Origin: Caulobacter sp. 32-67-35
Lineage (GTDB): Bacteria > Pseudomonadota > Alphaproteobacteria > Caulobacterales > Caulobacteraceae
Assembly (NCBI GenBank): GCA_002280875.1
Contig: NCEV01000020.1
Location: 1-37,859, forward strand
Length of the DNA stretch: 37,859 nucleotides
Reading direction: 5' to 3'
The position numbers were made by a program, and so were the translations under genes. The notes beneath the pieces are model-generated. The model was given only the letters and a program-made list of their open reading frames with translations. It ran no database searches and was not told where the DNA came from. Positions 1 to 10,060 of this stretch are shown piece by piece. Position 1 is the stretch's first letter. Each line of letters starts with the position of its first letter.

Positions 1-82
1 TAGCTCCGCGCGCCGGCCTCTTGCCACCCACCAACACCAAGGCTCAAATCAACCCAGGACTCTCGTTATCGCTGGATGAGAA

Positions 83-1615
83 ATGGGGGTCACGTCACAG
101 GCTATAGACGGCGTCCCGATCGGCCCCAGCGCCGGCTCGTGCGGCACCGCGATGTTCCACGATCGCCGCATCGTGGTCGAGGACATCCAAAGCGATCCTC
201 TGTGGGCGGATTATCGAGACATCGCGACAGCCGCCGGTCTGCGCTCCTGCTGGTCGCAGCCCCTTCACGCCGCAGATGGCAAGGTGCTGGGCAGTTTCGC
301 CATCTATCAACGCCGCGTGGCCCGCCCGACGCCCGACGATATCGGCTTCATCGAGGCCGCCGCCGACCTGGCGGCGATCGCCATCGAGCGAAAGCGCCAC
401 GAGGACGACGTCGCCCTGGCCCAGGCCCAGATCCGCCTGGCGCTGGAGCGCGAACGCGACGCCGCCGATGCGGCCAACAAGGCCAAGAGCGAGTTCCTCG
501 CCAATGTCAGCCACGAGCTTCGCACGCCGCTGAACGGCGTGGTCGGCCTGATCGACACCCTGGAGCGCGAGGCGCTCACGGCTGCTCAGCAGGACATTCT
601 CGACCTGATCCGCCAGTCGGGCGCGACCCTGGAGCATCTGGTCGCCGACCTGCTGGACATTTCGAGGATCGACGCCGGCCAGCTGAGCCTGCAGCCCCAC
701 GCCTTTGATCTGGTCGAGGCGTTCGATGGGCTTCTGAAGATCAGCCACGCCCAGGCGCAGGCCAAGGGTCTTGATTTCCAGGTCCGCTATGGCCCCGGGG
801 CGTCGGGCCGGTTCCTGGCCGACAGCGCCCGCATCCGGCAGGTGCTGGGCAATCTGCTGGACAATGCGATCAAGTTTACCCCGCAAGGTCGGATCGACGT
901 CGCTATCGATCTCAACGCGGGGCCGGATTCGAGCGCTTCGCGTGACCTGACCCTGCGCGTGTCCGACACCGGAATTGGCTTTGGCCCGGAAACAGCCGCC
1001 CGGATCTTCGACCGCTTCAACCAGGCCGACACCACCATCACCCGGCGCTTTGGCGGCACGGGCCTTGGCCTGTCACTGTGCAAGGCGCTGGTGGAGCTGA
1101 TGGGCGGCGCGATTGCCGCCAGCTCGGAGTCGGGGCGCGGGAGCCTTTTCACGGTGACCCTGCCCCTGGCGCCGGACCAGGCCGGACTCGCACCGCCGTC
1201 AGGCCAGAGAGCCGCGACCAACGACCTGGGCTCGCTGCGGGTGTTGCTGGCCGAGGATCATCCGGTCAATCAGCGCGTGGTGCAGCTGATCCTGGCCCCA
1301 CACGGCGCGGACGTCGTCGTGGTCGAGAACGGCGCGCTGGCGCTGGAGGCGTTCAAGAGCGGCCAGTTCGACCTGGTGCTGATGGACCTGCAGATGCCCG
1401 TGATGGACGGCCTGACGGCCACGCGCGCCATTCGGGCGCACGAGGAAGCCGGAGATTTCGCCAGGACGCCCATTGTGGCGCTCAGCGCCAGCGCCATGGC
1501 CAGCCACCAGCGAGAAGCCCTGCAAGCGGGCGCCGACCTGCATCTGTCCAAACCCATCACCGCCCTGGGGCTGGTGGCGGGCATTCATCAGGCGCTGGGC
1601 GCCCGCCCGGCCTGA
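83..1615 (+). CDS. Hybrid sensor histidine kinase (partial GAF, HisKA, HATPase, receiver)
   Basis: Cytoplasmic two-component hybrid kinase of 510 residues with no membrane segment. Residues 8-105 match the C-terminal two thirds of a GAF domain (IGPSAGSCGTA, DPLWADYRD). A coiled linker follows, then HisKA with SHELRTPL (phospho-acceptor His144), then an HATPase with N box (NLLDNAIKF) and G boxes (DTGIGFG, GGTGLGLSL). The C-terminal receiver has DLQMP with phospho-acceptor Asp435 and a KP pair near the end. The N-terminal GAF helix and first strand that normally precede DGVPIGP are missing. An in-frame TGA lies at 77-79, two codons before the ATG, so the reading frame cannot extend upstream. 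The upstream 82 bases do not resemble GAF in any frame. It may be a naturally shortened or a 5'-truncated gene. The phosphorelay partner is unknown. Confidence 0.85.
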   Translation: MGVTSQAIDGVPIGPSAGSCGTAMFHDRRIVVEDIQSDPLWADYRDIATAAGLRSCWSQPLHAADGKVLGSFAIYQRRVARPTPDDIGFIEAAADLAAIAIERKRHEDDVALAQAQIRLALERERDAADAANKAKSEFLANVSHELRTPLNGVVGLIDTLEREALTAAQQDILDLIRQSGATLEHLVADLLDISRIDAGQLSLQPHAFDLVEAFDGLLKISHAQAQAKGLDFQVRYGPGASGRFLADSARIRQVLGNLLDNAIKFTPQGRIDVAIDLNAGPDSSASRDLTLRVSDTGIGFGPETAARIFDRFNQADTTITRRFGGTGLGLSLCKALVELMGGAIAASSESGRGSLFTVTLPLAPDQAGLAPPSGQRAATNDLGSLRVLLAEDHPVNQRVVQLILAPHGADVVVVENGALALEAFKSGQFDLVLMDLQMPVMDGLTATRAIRAHEEAGDFARTPIVALSASAMASHQREALQAGADLHLSKPITALGLVAGIHQALGARPA

Positions 1616-1624
1616 GAAATCAGG

Positions 1625-2722
1625 TCAGGCGGCGGCGGATTTCGCCATCGTCTCGACGAGGGAGGCCGGCTCCTTGGTCTGGGCCAGACAGCCATACCAC
1701 CCCAGGCCCTTATAGGTCTCGTAACCAGGCGTCAGCGCATAGCCCACCGTGAGGTCGCCGTCCGCATAGCTGCCCATGACGCCTTCGGCCGTGTTGAGCG
1801 GAAAGACTTCGGTCAGCACGCCGCGCCCGTCGGATGAGGCCAGGACGCGGCCCTTCTGGTCCAGCAGCATGACCCGCGAGCGGGCGCGTTCCTCGGTCGT
1901 CAGGCGCACGCCGTCGACCACCGCCTGGGCCTGGGGCTTCCAGTCGAAATGGACGCCAAGCACGCCCAACACCTTGCCATTGCTCAAGCCTCCCTCACGG
2001 ATGGCCGTGGCGTAGGTGGCGACCGGGGCGTCGTTCAGGGCCTTCACCCGCTCGATGTCGCAGGCGATGAAGTCGTCGCCTGTGGCCGTCTTCATGGCGT
2101 CGCGGAACCAGGGGGCGTCAGCGACCGAGGCGCTCTTTGCGGCAGGATAGCGATCAGGCCGGCCCGTCGCGACGACCCTGCCCCTCGCATCGCAGATCCA
2201 AAGGTCGAGATAGACGGTATAGGCGTCCAGAATCACGCCCAGCCTTTGGCTGGCGTGCCGGGCCGTCTCGGGCGATGGCGCGTCGACGCAGCTGACCACG
2301 GCGGAATCGGTGGCCCACCAGCGAACATCGCAGGTGCGTTCATAGAGATTGCGGTCGACGATCTCGATGGCGTTCAGCGCCAGGTCGGCCAGGCGCTGGC
2401 CGCGCATGTGGCCCAGGATCGCCCCGCCGATCGCGGTCAGCTCGTCCAGATCGGCGCGAACCTGGCTTTCCAGGGCGGCGGCGACCGCGTCGATCTCGGT
2501 GGAGATCTTCTTGAACTCCTCGGCGACGATGGCGAATCCCTTGCCGGCCTCGCCCGCCCGGGCGGCGACGATCAGGGCGTTGATCGACAGCATCTTGGCC
2601 GCGCGATTGACCCGCGCGATTTCGCCGATCTTTTCGCCGGCGACCGTGCTGAGGCGTTCGGAAAGGTCCAGAATACGTTCCGGACGCAGACTGGCGTCTT
2701 GTTCCAACCTAGGCGACCCCAC
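1625..2722 (-). CDS. Soluble methyl-accepting chemotaxis-like protein with Cache domain
   Basis: Predicted cytoplasmic sensor of up to 365 residues with no transmembrane segment. Residues 30-75 carry the tip of an MCP signalling hairpin (INALIVAARAGEAGKGFAIVAEEFKKIS), the part that contacts CheA/CheW in chemoreceptors. The rest, from about residue 120, looks like a PAS-like Cache sensor (DRNLYERTCDVRWWATDSAV, then LDLWICDARGRVVATG and a second VMLLDQKGRVLASSDGRG strand pair). The order signalling domain first, sensor second, is the reverse of a classical receptor but occurs in a family of short soluble MCPs. The start is uncertain: the outermost codon is GTG with no clear ribosome site, and a TTG lies five codons inside. 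It converges with the kinase gene, leaving a 9-bp gap. Confidence 0.75.
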   Translation of the reverse strand: MGSPRLEQDASLRPERILDLSERLSTVAGEKIGEIARVNRAAKMLSINALIVAARAGEAGKGFAIVAEEFKKISTEIDAVAAALESQVRADLDELTAIGGAILGHMRGQRLADLALNAIEIVDRNLYERTCDVRWWATDSAVVSCVDAPSPETARHASQRLGVILDAYTVYLDLWICDARGRVVATGRPDRYPAAKSASVADAPWFRDAMKTATGDDFIACDIERVKALNDAPVATYATAIREGGLSNGKVLGVLGVHFDWKPQAQAVVDGVRLTTEERARSRVMLLDQKGRVLASSDGRGVLTEVFPLNTAEGVMGSYADGDLTVGYALTPGYETYKGLGWYGCLAQTKEPASLVETMAKSAAA

Positions 2723-2853
2723 GCGACTACTGAACGAATCGGTAGAGCCTCGCGCAAAAGGACGCCCCCGTCACGCGGACCCCGTGTCTTCGATCGCCAG
2801 ATCAACCGCTTTTTCGGAAAACGGGAAAAGGAGGTCTCAAGCCCGCGAAGATA

Positions 2854-2872
2854 TTGAGCGCTCTTCGCTCAA
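2854..2872. repeat. Perfect inverted repeat upstream of MCP-Cache gene
   Basis: TTGAGCG, five-base loop, CGCTCAA: a perfect 7-bp inverted repeat about 130 bp upstream of the MCP-Cache start. It could be an operator or a small transcript hairpin. No T tract follows on either strand. Confidence 0.4.
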
Positions 2873-3107
2873 AATGACGGCATTGGGGTGGGCGCGAGGA
2901 ACGAGCAGAGAGGTTGGGACAGCCCAGCTCCGCCGACCGCCGCCCTTGCTCCGGCCAGGCCCGAGTATCATTTGATGCCGTCGACGGCGGCCGGAACGGC
3001 GAGCGCGCCGATTTTACCCGACACCGCCTGTTGCGACTGAAGCGCTGGATCCATTGGCTTCTGGCGGCCCCCGCGCGCCAGGCGCCGCCGAGGCGCCCCG
3101 TCGCGCC

Positions 3108-3133
3108 GGAACAGGTCATCGGACCCGTCTGTT
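3108..3133 (+). promoter_or_regulatory. Candidate EcfG/SigT-type general stress promoter
   Basis: GGAAC (3108-3112), a 17-base spacer, then TGTT (3130-3133). The alphaproteobacterial general-stress sigma factor (SigT in Caulobacter, EcfG elsewhere) recognises roughly GGAAC-N16/17-CGTT, so eight of nine positions fit. The element ends 30 bases before the hemerythrin ATG, the right distance for a promoter. Hemerythrin-like and catalase genes are typical targets of this response. Confidence 0.5.
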
Positions 3134-3163
3134 GATTGAGCCTCATCACAATCGAGAGCTCTC

Positions 3164-3700
3164 ATGGCCACCACGGCAAACACCAAAGCCAAGAACAGCA
3201 CCCGCCGCGCGGCCACCAAGGCCGCCGCCGCCCCCAAGGCCGTCGGTCCAGACGCCATTTCGCTGCTCGAGGCCGACCATCGCGAAGTCGACGATTACTT
3301 CGAACAGTATGAAACCCTCACGGACGATGCCGCCAAGAAGGCGCTCGCCGACAAGATCTGCCTGGCCCTCAAGGTTCATGCCCAGATCGAAGAGGAACTT
3401 CTCTATCCGCCGGCTCGCGAAGAGACCGGAGATGGCCACCTCATCGACGAAGCCATCGTCGAGCACATGGGGGCCAAGACCCTGATCGCCCAGATCGAAG
3501 CCAGCGCGCCAGGCCAGCCGCTCTATGACGCCAGGGTCAAGGTGCTGGGCGAGCAGGTCCGCCACCATGTCGAAGAAGAAGAGCAGGAGCTCTTTCCCGA
3601 GGTGCGCGCGACCGGCCTGGATCTCGACGCTCTGGGCGCCAAGCTCACGGCGCGCAAGGCCGAACTGATGGCGCTGCTGGCGCCCGCCCCGGCCGCCTGA
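3164..3700 (+). CDS. Hemerythrin (HHE) domain protein
   Basis: Small soluble protein of 178 residues. After a basic Ala/Lys-rich N-terminus (1-28) it forms one four-helix hemerythrin-like domain with the expected metal-ligand histidines: [17 protein letters not shown] near 40, [12 protein letters not shown] near 75, EHMGAKTLI near 103 and [12 protein letters not shown] near 135. Such proteins bind a di-iron centre and are linked to oxygen, NO or oxidative-stress handling; the exact role here is inferred only from family and neighbour. It precedes katE by 50 bp on the same strand and probably shares its transcript. The basic tail could bind nucleic acid, which is speculation. Confidence 0.88.
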   Translation: MATTANTKAKNSTRRAATKAAAAPKAVGPDAISLLEADHREVDDYFEQYETLTDDAAKKALADKICLALKVHAQIEEELLYPPAREETGDGHLIDEAIVEHMGAKTLIAQIEASAPGQPLYDARVKVLGEQVRHHVEEEEQELFPEVRATGLDLDALGAKLTARKAELMALLAPAPAA

Positions 3701-3750
3701 CGCCACCCCCTCTCTTTTCTCGCAATAGCCCAAGCGGGCCAGGACAGCTC

Positions 3751-5877
<2,127 letters not shown>

Positions 5878-5886
5878 TCTCCGGGC

Positions 5887-5916
5887 GCCGGGGCCCCGCG
5901 TCAGCCGGGCCCCGGC
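5887..5916 (+). terminator. GC-rich hairpin after katE
   Basis: GCCGGGGCCC and GGGCCCCGGC form a perfect 10-bp stem around a 10-base loop, starting 9 bases after the katE stop codon. There is no T tract, so it is either a weak or Rho-assisted terminator or a 3' stabilising hairpin. Confidence 0.55.
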
Positions 5917-5931
5917 AAGAGACGGCCAGAG

Positions 5932-5956
5932 GGAACATGAGGGTTGCCAGAGGGTT
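5932..5956 (+). promoter_or_regulatory. Weaker EcfG/SigT-type promoter candidate before Crp-type gene
   Basis: GGAAC (5932-5936), 16-base spacer, GGTT (5953-5956), ending 60 bases before the regulator's ATG. Eight of nine consensus positions match. The resemblance to the element before the hemerythrin gene suggests possible co-control, but a motif this short can occur by chance. Confidence 0.3.
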
Positions 5957-6016
5957 GAGCTCAGGCGTGGGCGAGATCGCATTCCCACGGTCCGCCGCGC
6001 CGCCGAAGGCTATGTC

Positions 6017-6790
6017 ATGAACCGCCTGCTGATCGCCAGCATCGACCGATTTGGTCCGCTCAAGGATGATGCCCGGACCAGCCTGGGGGCATGCTCCCAG
6101 ACCGTGGTCACGGTCTCCCCGGGCCACAGTCTGGTCCAGAGGGGCGAGCCCTCCCGACTTCGGGTCCTGGCCAAGGGCCTGGCGGTCCGGCAACACGTGC
6201 TGGCGGATGGCGCGCGGCAGATTCTGGGTTTCGTCACCCCCGGCGATCTGCTCGACCTTGGCGGACTGTTCGCGGGCGGCGATCACGAGGTGCGCGCGCT
6301 CAATGCCTGCGAGGTGCGCCAGACCACCGCCCGTGAGGCTCGATCCCTGCTTCGCCAGCATCCCAGCCTGCTGGCCGCCCTGTGCCGGGCAGTGATGACC
6401 GAAGCAAAATTACAGCGAAACTGGATGGTGGGTCTAGGTCGTCGCTCGGCGCTGGCGCGAACAGCCAACCTGTTCTGTGAAATCTATGCCCGGCAGAAGG
6501 CCGTCGGCCTCGCGGCAGAAGGCCGTTGCAGGCTTCCCGTGCTTCAGGCCGATATCGCCGACGCCCTGGGCCTCTCGGTGGTCCATACCCACCGTGTGCT
6601 GCAGACCCTGAAGAAGTCCGGGCTGGCGTCCTTGCGCGATGGCGACCTGAGCATCGAGGACTGGGATCGGCTTGTGGGTCTGGCCGAGTTCGACCCGGAT
6701 TGTTTCCGGCCCCAGCACGATCCGGCCGAACTGGCCGCCACTAGGGGGCGTCATACGCTGCCCGCCCTGACGGCTGCCCAACAGGCCTGA
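6017..6790 (+). CDS. Crp/Fnr-family transcriptional regulator
   Basis: DNA-binding regulator of 257 residues. Residues 15-120 form a cyclic-nucleotide-binding-like beta barrel (SPGHSLVQRGEPSRLRVLAKGLAVRQ, then FVTPGDLLDLGGLF). Residues 120-140 form the long dimer helix. The C-terminal winged helix-turn-helix has LPVLQADIADALGLSVVHTHRVLQTLKKSGLAS at about 176-208, the Crp_2-type recognition segment. I see no N-terminal cysteine cluster, so it is not an oxygen-sensing Fnr with an iron-sulfur cluster. Many Caulobacter paralogues have this architecture and unknown ligands. A GAAGG ribosome site precedes the ATG. It follows katE on the same strand after a hairpin, so it may be transcribed separately. 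Confidence 0.85.
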   Translation: MNRLLIASIDRFGPLKDDARTSLGACSQTVVTVSPGHSLVQRGEPSRLRVLAKGLAVRQHVLADGARQILGFVTPGDLLDLGGLFAGGDHEVRALNACEVRQTTAREARSLLRQHPSLLAALCRAVMTEAKLQRNWMVGLGRRSALARTANLFCEIYARQKAVGLAAEGRCRLPVLQADIADALGLSVVHTHRVLQTLKKSGLASLRDGDLSIEDWDRLVGLAEFDPDCFRPQHDPAELAATRGRHTLPALTAAQQA

Positions 6791-6887
6791 GCCGCCCATC
6801 GCGCAAGTAGATCTGCCCAGGCGGCCTCGCCATCGCCCGCCCGTCCTCTGTTTGATGGTCGAGTACGGCGTCAGCGTCAGGCCGAAC

Positions 6888-8060
6888 CTAGCTCAGGAGG
6901 CCTGCAGCGCGAAGCGCCTTGGCGATGATATCCTGGACCTGAGGAGACACATGTCCCGACACAGCGCCCATCACCTGGTCGCCTATGCCCACAGGCTTTG
7001 ACCTTGTTTGAGCCTCGAACGCGGCCGTCGGCTGGGTCAGGGATGGCTCCCCCTTGTTCCGAACTGGCGTCGCGCGGAAAGCGGCCGACTCTGAAAGGCC
7101 CCAGAAGGCGGCAGTCTCCAGCGTCGAGCAAAGCCCCATCTCGATCATGAAGGGGGCGACCGTGCCGACGTCGCAATCCCGGCGGGTCGAGAGCGGGGTT
7201 CCATGAGCAAGCCCCTCGACCATGTGCATTTCCAGCACCGAAGGGGCAGGCCCCTCGCCACGCCAGACGCTTAGGGTTCGGCCGGGTCCGGGGGGCGCGG
7301 CGTCCGGCAGGGCCTTCAGGTTCAGGGCCGCCGCCCATTGCAGGGAGAGATCCCGGCCGTTGGCGGGATGCACAGTCGCGTCGGCGTCCCCGTGCCAGAT
7401 GACAAGCCTCAGCGGCGCGGCCGGGCGCGGCGCGGCGTCCAGCACCAGACCCGCCAGCGCAGGAGCGGGTCGCCCGGCGCCCCGGCCCATGGCGCGAAGG
7501 GCGTCCGACACGCTCCTGGCCACACCGTAGGGCAGGCCGGCGATGATCGCGCCGCCCGCGAAGAGCTCCGGATAGGTCGCGAGCATGACCGCCGTCATCG
7601 CGCCCCCCGCTGACAACCCGCTGATGAAAACGCTTTGGGGATCGGCCTCGAAGAGATCCACAGCCTTCGCCACCATCGCAGCGATGGAGGCCGCCTCCCC
7701 GCGTCCGCGGACGATGTCCTCTGGCGCGAACCAGTTGAAGCAGCGATTGGGATTGTTGGCGTTCGACTGCTCGGGCGCCAGGACGGCGAAGCCAAGCCGC
7801 TCGGCCAGGGCGATCCAGCCGGCATGGTTTGCATAGCCGTGCGCCGTCTGGGTGCAGCCATGCAGGACCACGACAAGCGGCGCCCCCTTGGGCAGGTTGG
7901 GCGGCGCATAGGTCCACATCTTCAGGGCGCCGGGATTGGCCCCGAAGGACCGGGTCTCGGTCAGACCGCCCGGGCCCTGGGGCGCGGCGGACGTCTCGGG
8001 GACCGCGCGCCTCAGGCGCGCCAGCATTGCAGTCGTCTCACCAAGGCCTGGCATCATCAT
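6888..8060 (-). CDS. PHB-depolymerase-family (LpqC-like) alpha/beta-hydrolase esterase
   Basis: Alpha/beta-hydrolase of about 390 residues. Family features: oxyanion segment PLVVVLHGCTQT (61-72), nucleophile elbow SGLSAGGAM with Ser150, acid region VIWHGDADATVHP and a terminal histidine in VEGLAHGTPL. Relatives hydrolyse poly-3-hydroxybutyrate or feruloyl and acetyl esters; the substrate here cannot be told. I see no clear signal peptide, so it may be intracellular. The C-terminal VQDIIAKALRAAGLL is common in this subfamily. Start choice: three ATGs in a row at 8052-8060 begin the family-like sequence. A GTG at 8135 would add 25 residues that look unlike the family, so I prefer 8060 with moderate certainty. 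Confidence 0.82.
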   Translation of the reverse strand: MMMPGLGETTAMLARLRRAVPETSAAPQGPGGLTETRSFGANPGALKMWTYAPPNLPKGAPLVVVLHGCTQTAHGYANHAGWIALAERLGFAVLAPEQSNANNPNRCFNWFAPEDIVRGRGEAASIAAMVAKAVDLFEADPQSVFISGLSAGGAMTAVMLATYPELFAGGAIIAGLPYGVARSVSDALRAMGRGAGRPAPALAGLVLDAAPRPAAPLRLVIWHGDADATVHPANGRDLSLQWAAALNLKALPDAAPPGPGRTLSVWRGEGPAPSVLEMHMVEGLAHGTPLSTRRDCDVGTVAPFMIEMGLCSTLETAAFWGLSESAAFRATPVRNKGEPSLTQPTAAFEAQTRSKPVGIGDQVMGAVSGHVSPQVQDIIAKALRAAGLLS

Positions 8061-8200
8061 TCTCGCTACAACCGCAAGCCGGTCCGCCAAAGAGAATGCT
8101 GCACTGCAGCATAAGGACGCATCACGTTTGATCACGTCTTTTCGAGCCCCGAAACCCGAGGGCCTGACGGGGCGCGGCGAACCTCCATGGCGCGGCGTCG

Positions 8201-8259
8201 TTTTCGCCCTGGCGGCGCCGTCGCCGCGTGTTTTCGCCTGGCGGCGCCGTCGCCGCGTG
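8201..8259. repeat. Tandem duplication, 30-bp unit
   Basis: Copy 1 (8201-8230) and copy 2 (8231-8259) are identical except that copy 2 lacks one C in a CCC run. Each unit starts TTTTCGCC and ends TCGCCGCGTG. The one-base difference changes the reading frame between copies. It lies directly before the broken reductase remnant. Confidence 0.9.
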
Positions 8260-8269
8260 GAGGGCCCTG

Positions 8270-8488
8270 ATGTCGTACGACGTGCTATCGATGCGATGGA
8301 ACGCCCGGCGCGACGCAGAAGGCAATCTGATCGTCAGCGCCCATCAGGAGACGTCGATTGATGGGGTCTATGCGGCGGGCGACCTCGTTCCAGGCCTGAA
8401 CCAGATCGCGGTCGCCAGCGCCGAGGCGGCCCTTGCGGCCACCGATATTCATCGACGCCTGCGAGCCCTGGAGTCGCCCGAGCGTTAG
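8270..8488 (+). pseudogene. C-terminal remnant of thioredoxin-reductase-like flavoprotein
   Basis: Only the last 70 or so residues of an FAD/NAD(P)-dependent pyridine-nucleotide oxidoreductase remain: ARRDAEGNLIVSAHQETS, then the FAD-binding motif GVYAAGDLVPGLNQIAVA and a terminal helix EAALAATDIHRRL. The complete family has about 300 residues with an N-terminal GxGxxG dinucleotide fold and, in thioredoxin reductase, a CxxC pair; neither is present upstream in any frame. The fragment therefore has no plausible catalytic function. The frame stays open through the upstream tandem repeat to 8228, and an ATG at 8270 could start a peptide, but I treat it as a decayed gene. Confidence 0.75.
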
Positions 8489-8519
8489 AGCGGCTGTCTT
8501 CAGCCTCTGGAGCCTGCGG

Positions 8520-9986
8520 TCAGGGCGCGGGGCTCAGATAGATCGGATTCCCGATCGCCAGCAGTCGACCATCGGTGTCGCGCAGATTGACGCGCACCCA
8601 GCTGGGGCGGTCGCCCATCCTGATCGAGAACACGCCCGGACGGGTGAACACCGGCGCGCGTTTCTCGCCGTCCTGGACAATCTCCAGCCGCGCCTGATCG
8701 GCGCCAGCGACCGTCGCGGTGAAGATCACCGTTTCACCGCGGCGAGCCGCGAGCGCGCCGCCCATCGTCGCCGTCGACCTCGCGGTGCGAGCCGAGAGGT
8801 CCAGCAACCGGTCGCGGCTACCGTCGAAGTCGATGAACACGCGCCCGGCCCGCAGGCCGGCGAGCAGGCCCGTCGTGGACAACTCCGGCGCATGAACCAC
8901 GGTGGTCGGCCGGCCGATCGACGAGGCGATATCCGACGACAGACCCGCATCGTGATTGTCGCTGCCGCCGATGGCCGTGATCCGATGGCCGGCGTTCAAC
9001 TGCGCCTCCCAGAAGGCGACACCCAGAAGCGGTCCCTCAGCGCCGCCCTGGGCGCGCTCGGAGCCGCCATTGGCGACCTCGATGGCTCCGACCCTGGCAT
9101 AGTCTGTGTCGGGAGCTGTCCAGCCGCAGCCCATGCAGGCCTCGCCGGAAAGCGCGGTCGGGTGATTGATAGACAGGAACCCTCCGGCGCCCTCCGCCAG
9201 ACTCTGCAGGGTTCGGACATTCGGTACGGCCGCATCACCCAGGCGGAAGTCGATGAAGGCGGTCGGGCCGAAGACATTGGCGTGACCGTGGAAGGTGGTG
9301 ACCTCCCGTCCAGGGATCAGCAGCAACCTGTCGAAGGCCGGCTGCAATTGCGCCATCGCGGCGAAGTGGCTGGTGGTGTTGTGATCGGTGATGGCGATGA
9401 AATCCAGGCCCCGGGCGGTGGCGGCCTCGGCGGTGCGATAGACCGGGCATGGCGCGCGGGCGCCGCTCTGGGTCTGGCACGAGCCGTCGCTGTGACCGGT
9501 GTGGGCGTGCAGGTCGCCGCGATACCAGCCGGCCCCGGCCTTCAACGGCTTGGCCGCAAGGCTCGGCCCGCCAGGCGTCCGCTCCAGGAAGATCCTGGCC
9601 TCAAAGGACGCCACGGTCTCCGCGCGGGTATTGGGCACGCCCAGCAGCAAGGTCCAGCGCCCGGCCGGCAGCGGTCCGGGCAGGTAGCTCATGGTGGCGT
9701 CCTCGACCCCCAGGGTGAAGGTGCGCTTGTTGCCGCCGCTCCAGCCCCGGAATCGATGGGGATCCATCAGGCCCAGGTCGATGACCGTCTTCTGGTCCCG
9801 GCCGGTATAGTCGAAGGCGACGGTCAGCCGGGTCACGCCATCCGGTACGTCAAAGCTCACGGGCTTGTAGGTCTGGTGATCGCCGCCGACGATCTGGCCA
9901 GTGAGCACGAAATCCGGGGCCTGTTCTCGGGCCCAGACCGGGGTCGCCAGGCAGAGAACGAGCAGCGTCAGCAGGCAGCGGATCAT
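8520..9986 (-). CDS. Secreted CehA/McbA-family PHP-domain metallohydrolase
   Basis: Exported hydrolase of 488 residues. A signal peptide (MIRCLLTLLVLCLATPVWA, about 1-19) targets it to the periplasm or beyond. Residues 20-150 form a beta-rich N-terminal region. The PHP metal-binding domain begins at GDLHAHTGHSDGSC (His160, His162, HSD at 165-167), followed by FIAITDHNT, the GREVTTFHGHANVFG segment, SINHPT and AIGGSDNHDA, all metal-ligand motifs of the CehA/McbA group. A C-terminal beta domain ends at PIYLSPAP. Characterised relatives hydrolyse carbamate and other esters; the substrate here is unknown. It is the last gene of the FecI-FecR-TonB receptor locus, 74 bp after the receptor, with a GGAAG ribosome site. 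That position suggests it processes the compound the receptor imports. Confidence 0.87.
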   Translation of the reverse strand: MIRCLLTLLVLCLATPVWAREQAPDFVLTGQIVGGDHQTYKPVSFDVPDGVTRLTVAFDYTGRDQKTVIDLGLMDPHRFRGWSGGNKRTFTLGVEDATMSYLPGPLPAGRWTLLLGVPNTRAETVASFEARIFLERTPGGPSLAAKPLKAGAGWYRGDLHAHTGHSDGSCQTQSGARAPCPVYRTAEAATARGLDFIAITDHNTTSHFAAMAQLQPAFDRLLLIPGREVTTFHGHANVFGPTAFIDFRLGDAAVPNVRTLQSLAEGAGGFLSINHPTALSGEACMGCGWTAPDTDYARVGAIEVANGGSERAQGGAEGPLLGVAFWEAQLNAGHRITAIGGSDNHDAGLSSDIASSIGRPTTVVHAPELSTTGLLAGLRAGRVFIDFDGSRDRLLDLSARTARSTATMGGALAARRGETVIFTATVAGADQARLEIVQDGEKRAPVFTRPGVFSIRMGDRPSWVRVNLRDTDGRLLAIGNPIYLSPAP

Positions 9987-10009
9987 GTCAGTCTTCCAAA
10001 CGAAAAGAT

Positions 10010-10034
10010 GGGCGGCCGGCAGAACCGGCCGCCC
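10010..10034 (-). terminator. Intercistronic hairpin between TonB receptor and PHP hydrolase
   Basis: GGGCGGCCGG and CCGGCCGCCC form a perfect 10-bp stem with a 5-base loop. Read on the minus strand it follows the receptor stop by 26 bases and is followed by ATCTTTTCG, a short T run. It could partly terminate transcription, lowering hydrolase expression relative to the receptor, or protect the receptor mRNA end. Confidence 0.65.
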
Positions 10035-10060
10035 AAGTCGAGGGGATCTGGAAACGAAAA

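Larger units (their letters stand above)
2723..3163. other. Intergenic region between MCP-Cache gene and hemerythrin gene
   Basis: About 440 bases separate two divergent genes. I see no convincing coding sequence. It holds the inverted repeat at 2854-2872 and the stress-type promoter candidate at 3108-3133. The stretch 3055-3110 is very GC-rich. Confidence 0.5.

Noticed and set aside
2802-3258. Short minus-strand ORFs upstream of the hemerythrin gene
   Set aside because: Arg/Ala-rich frames without start signals; the region better fits divergent regulation.
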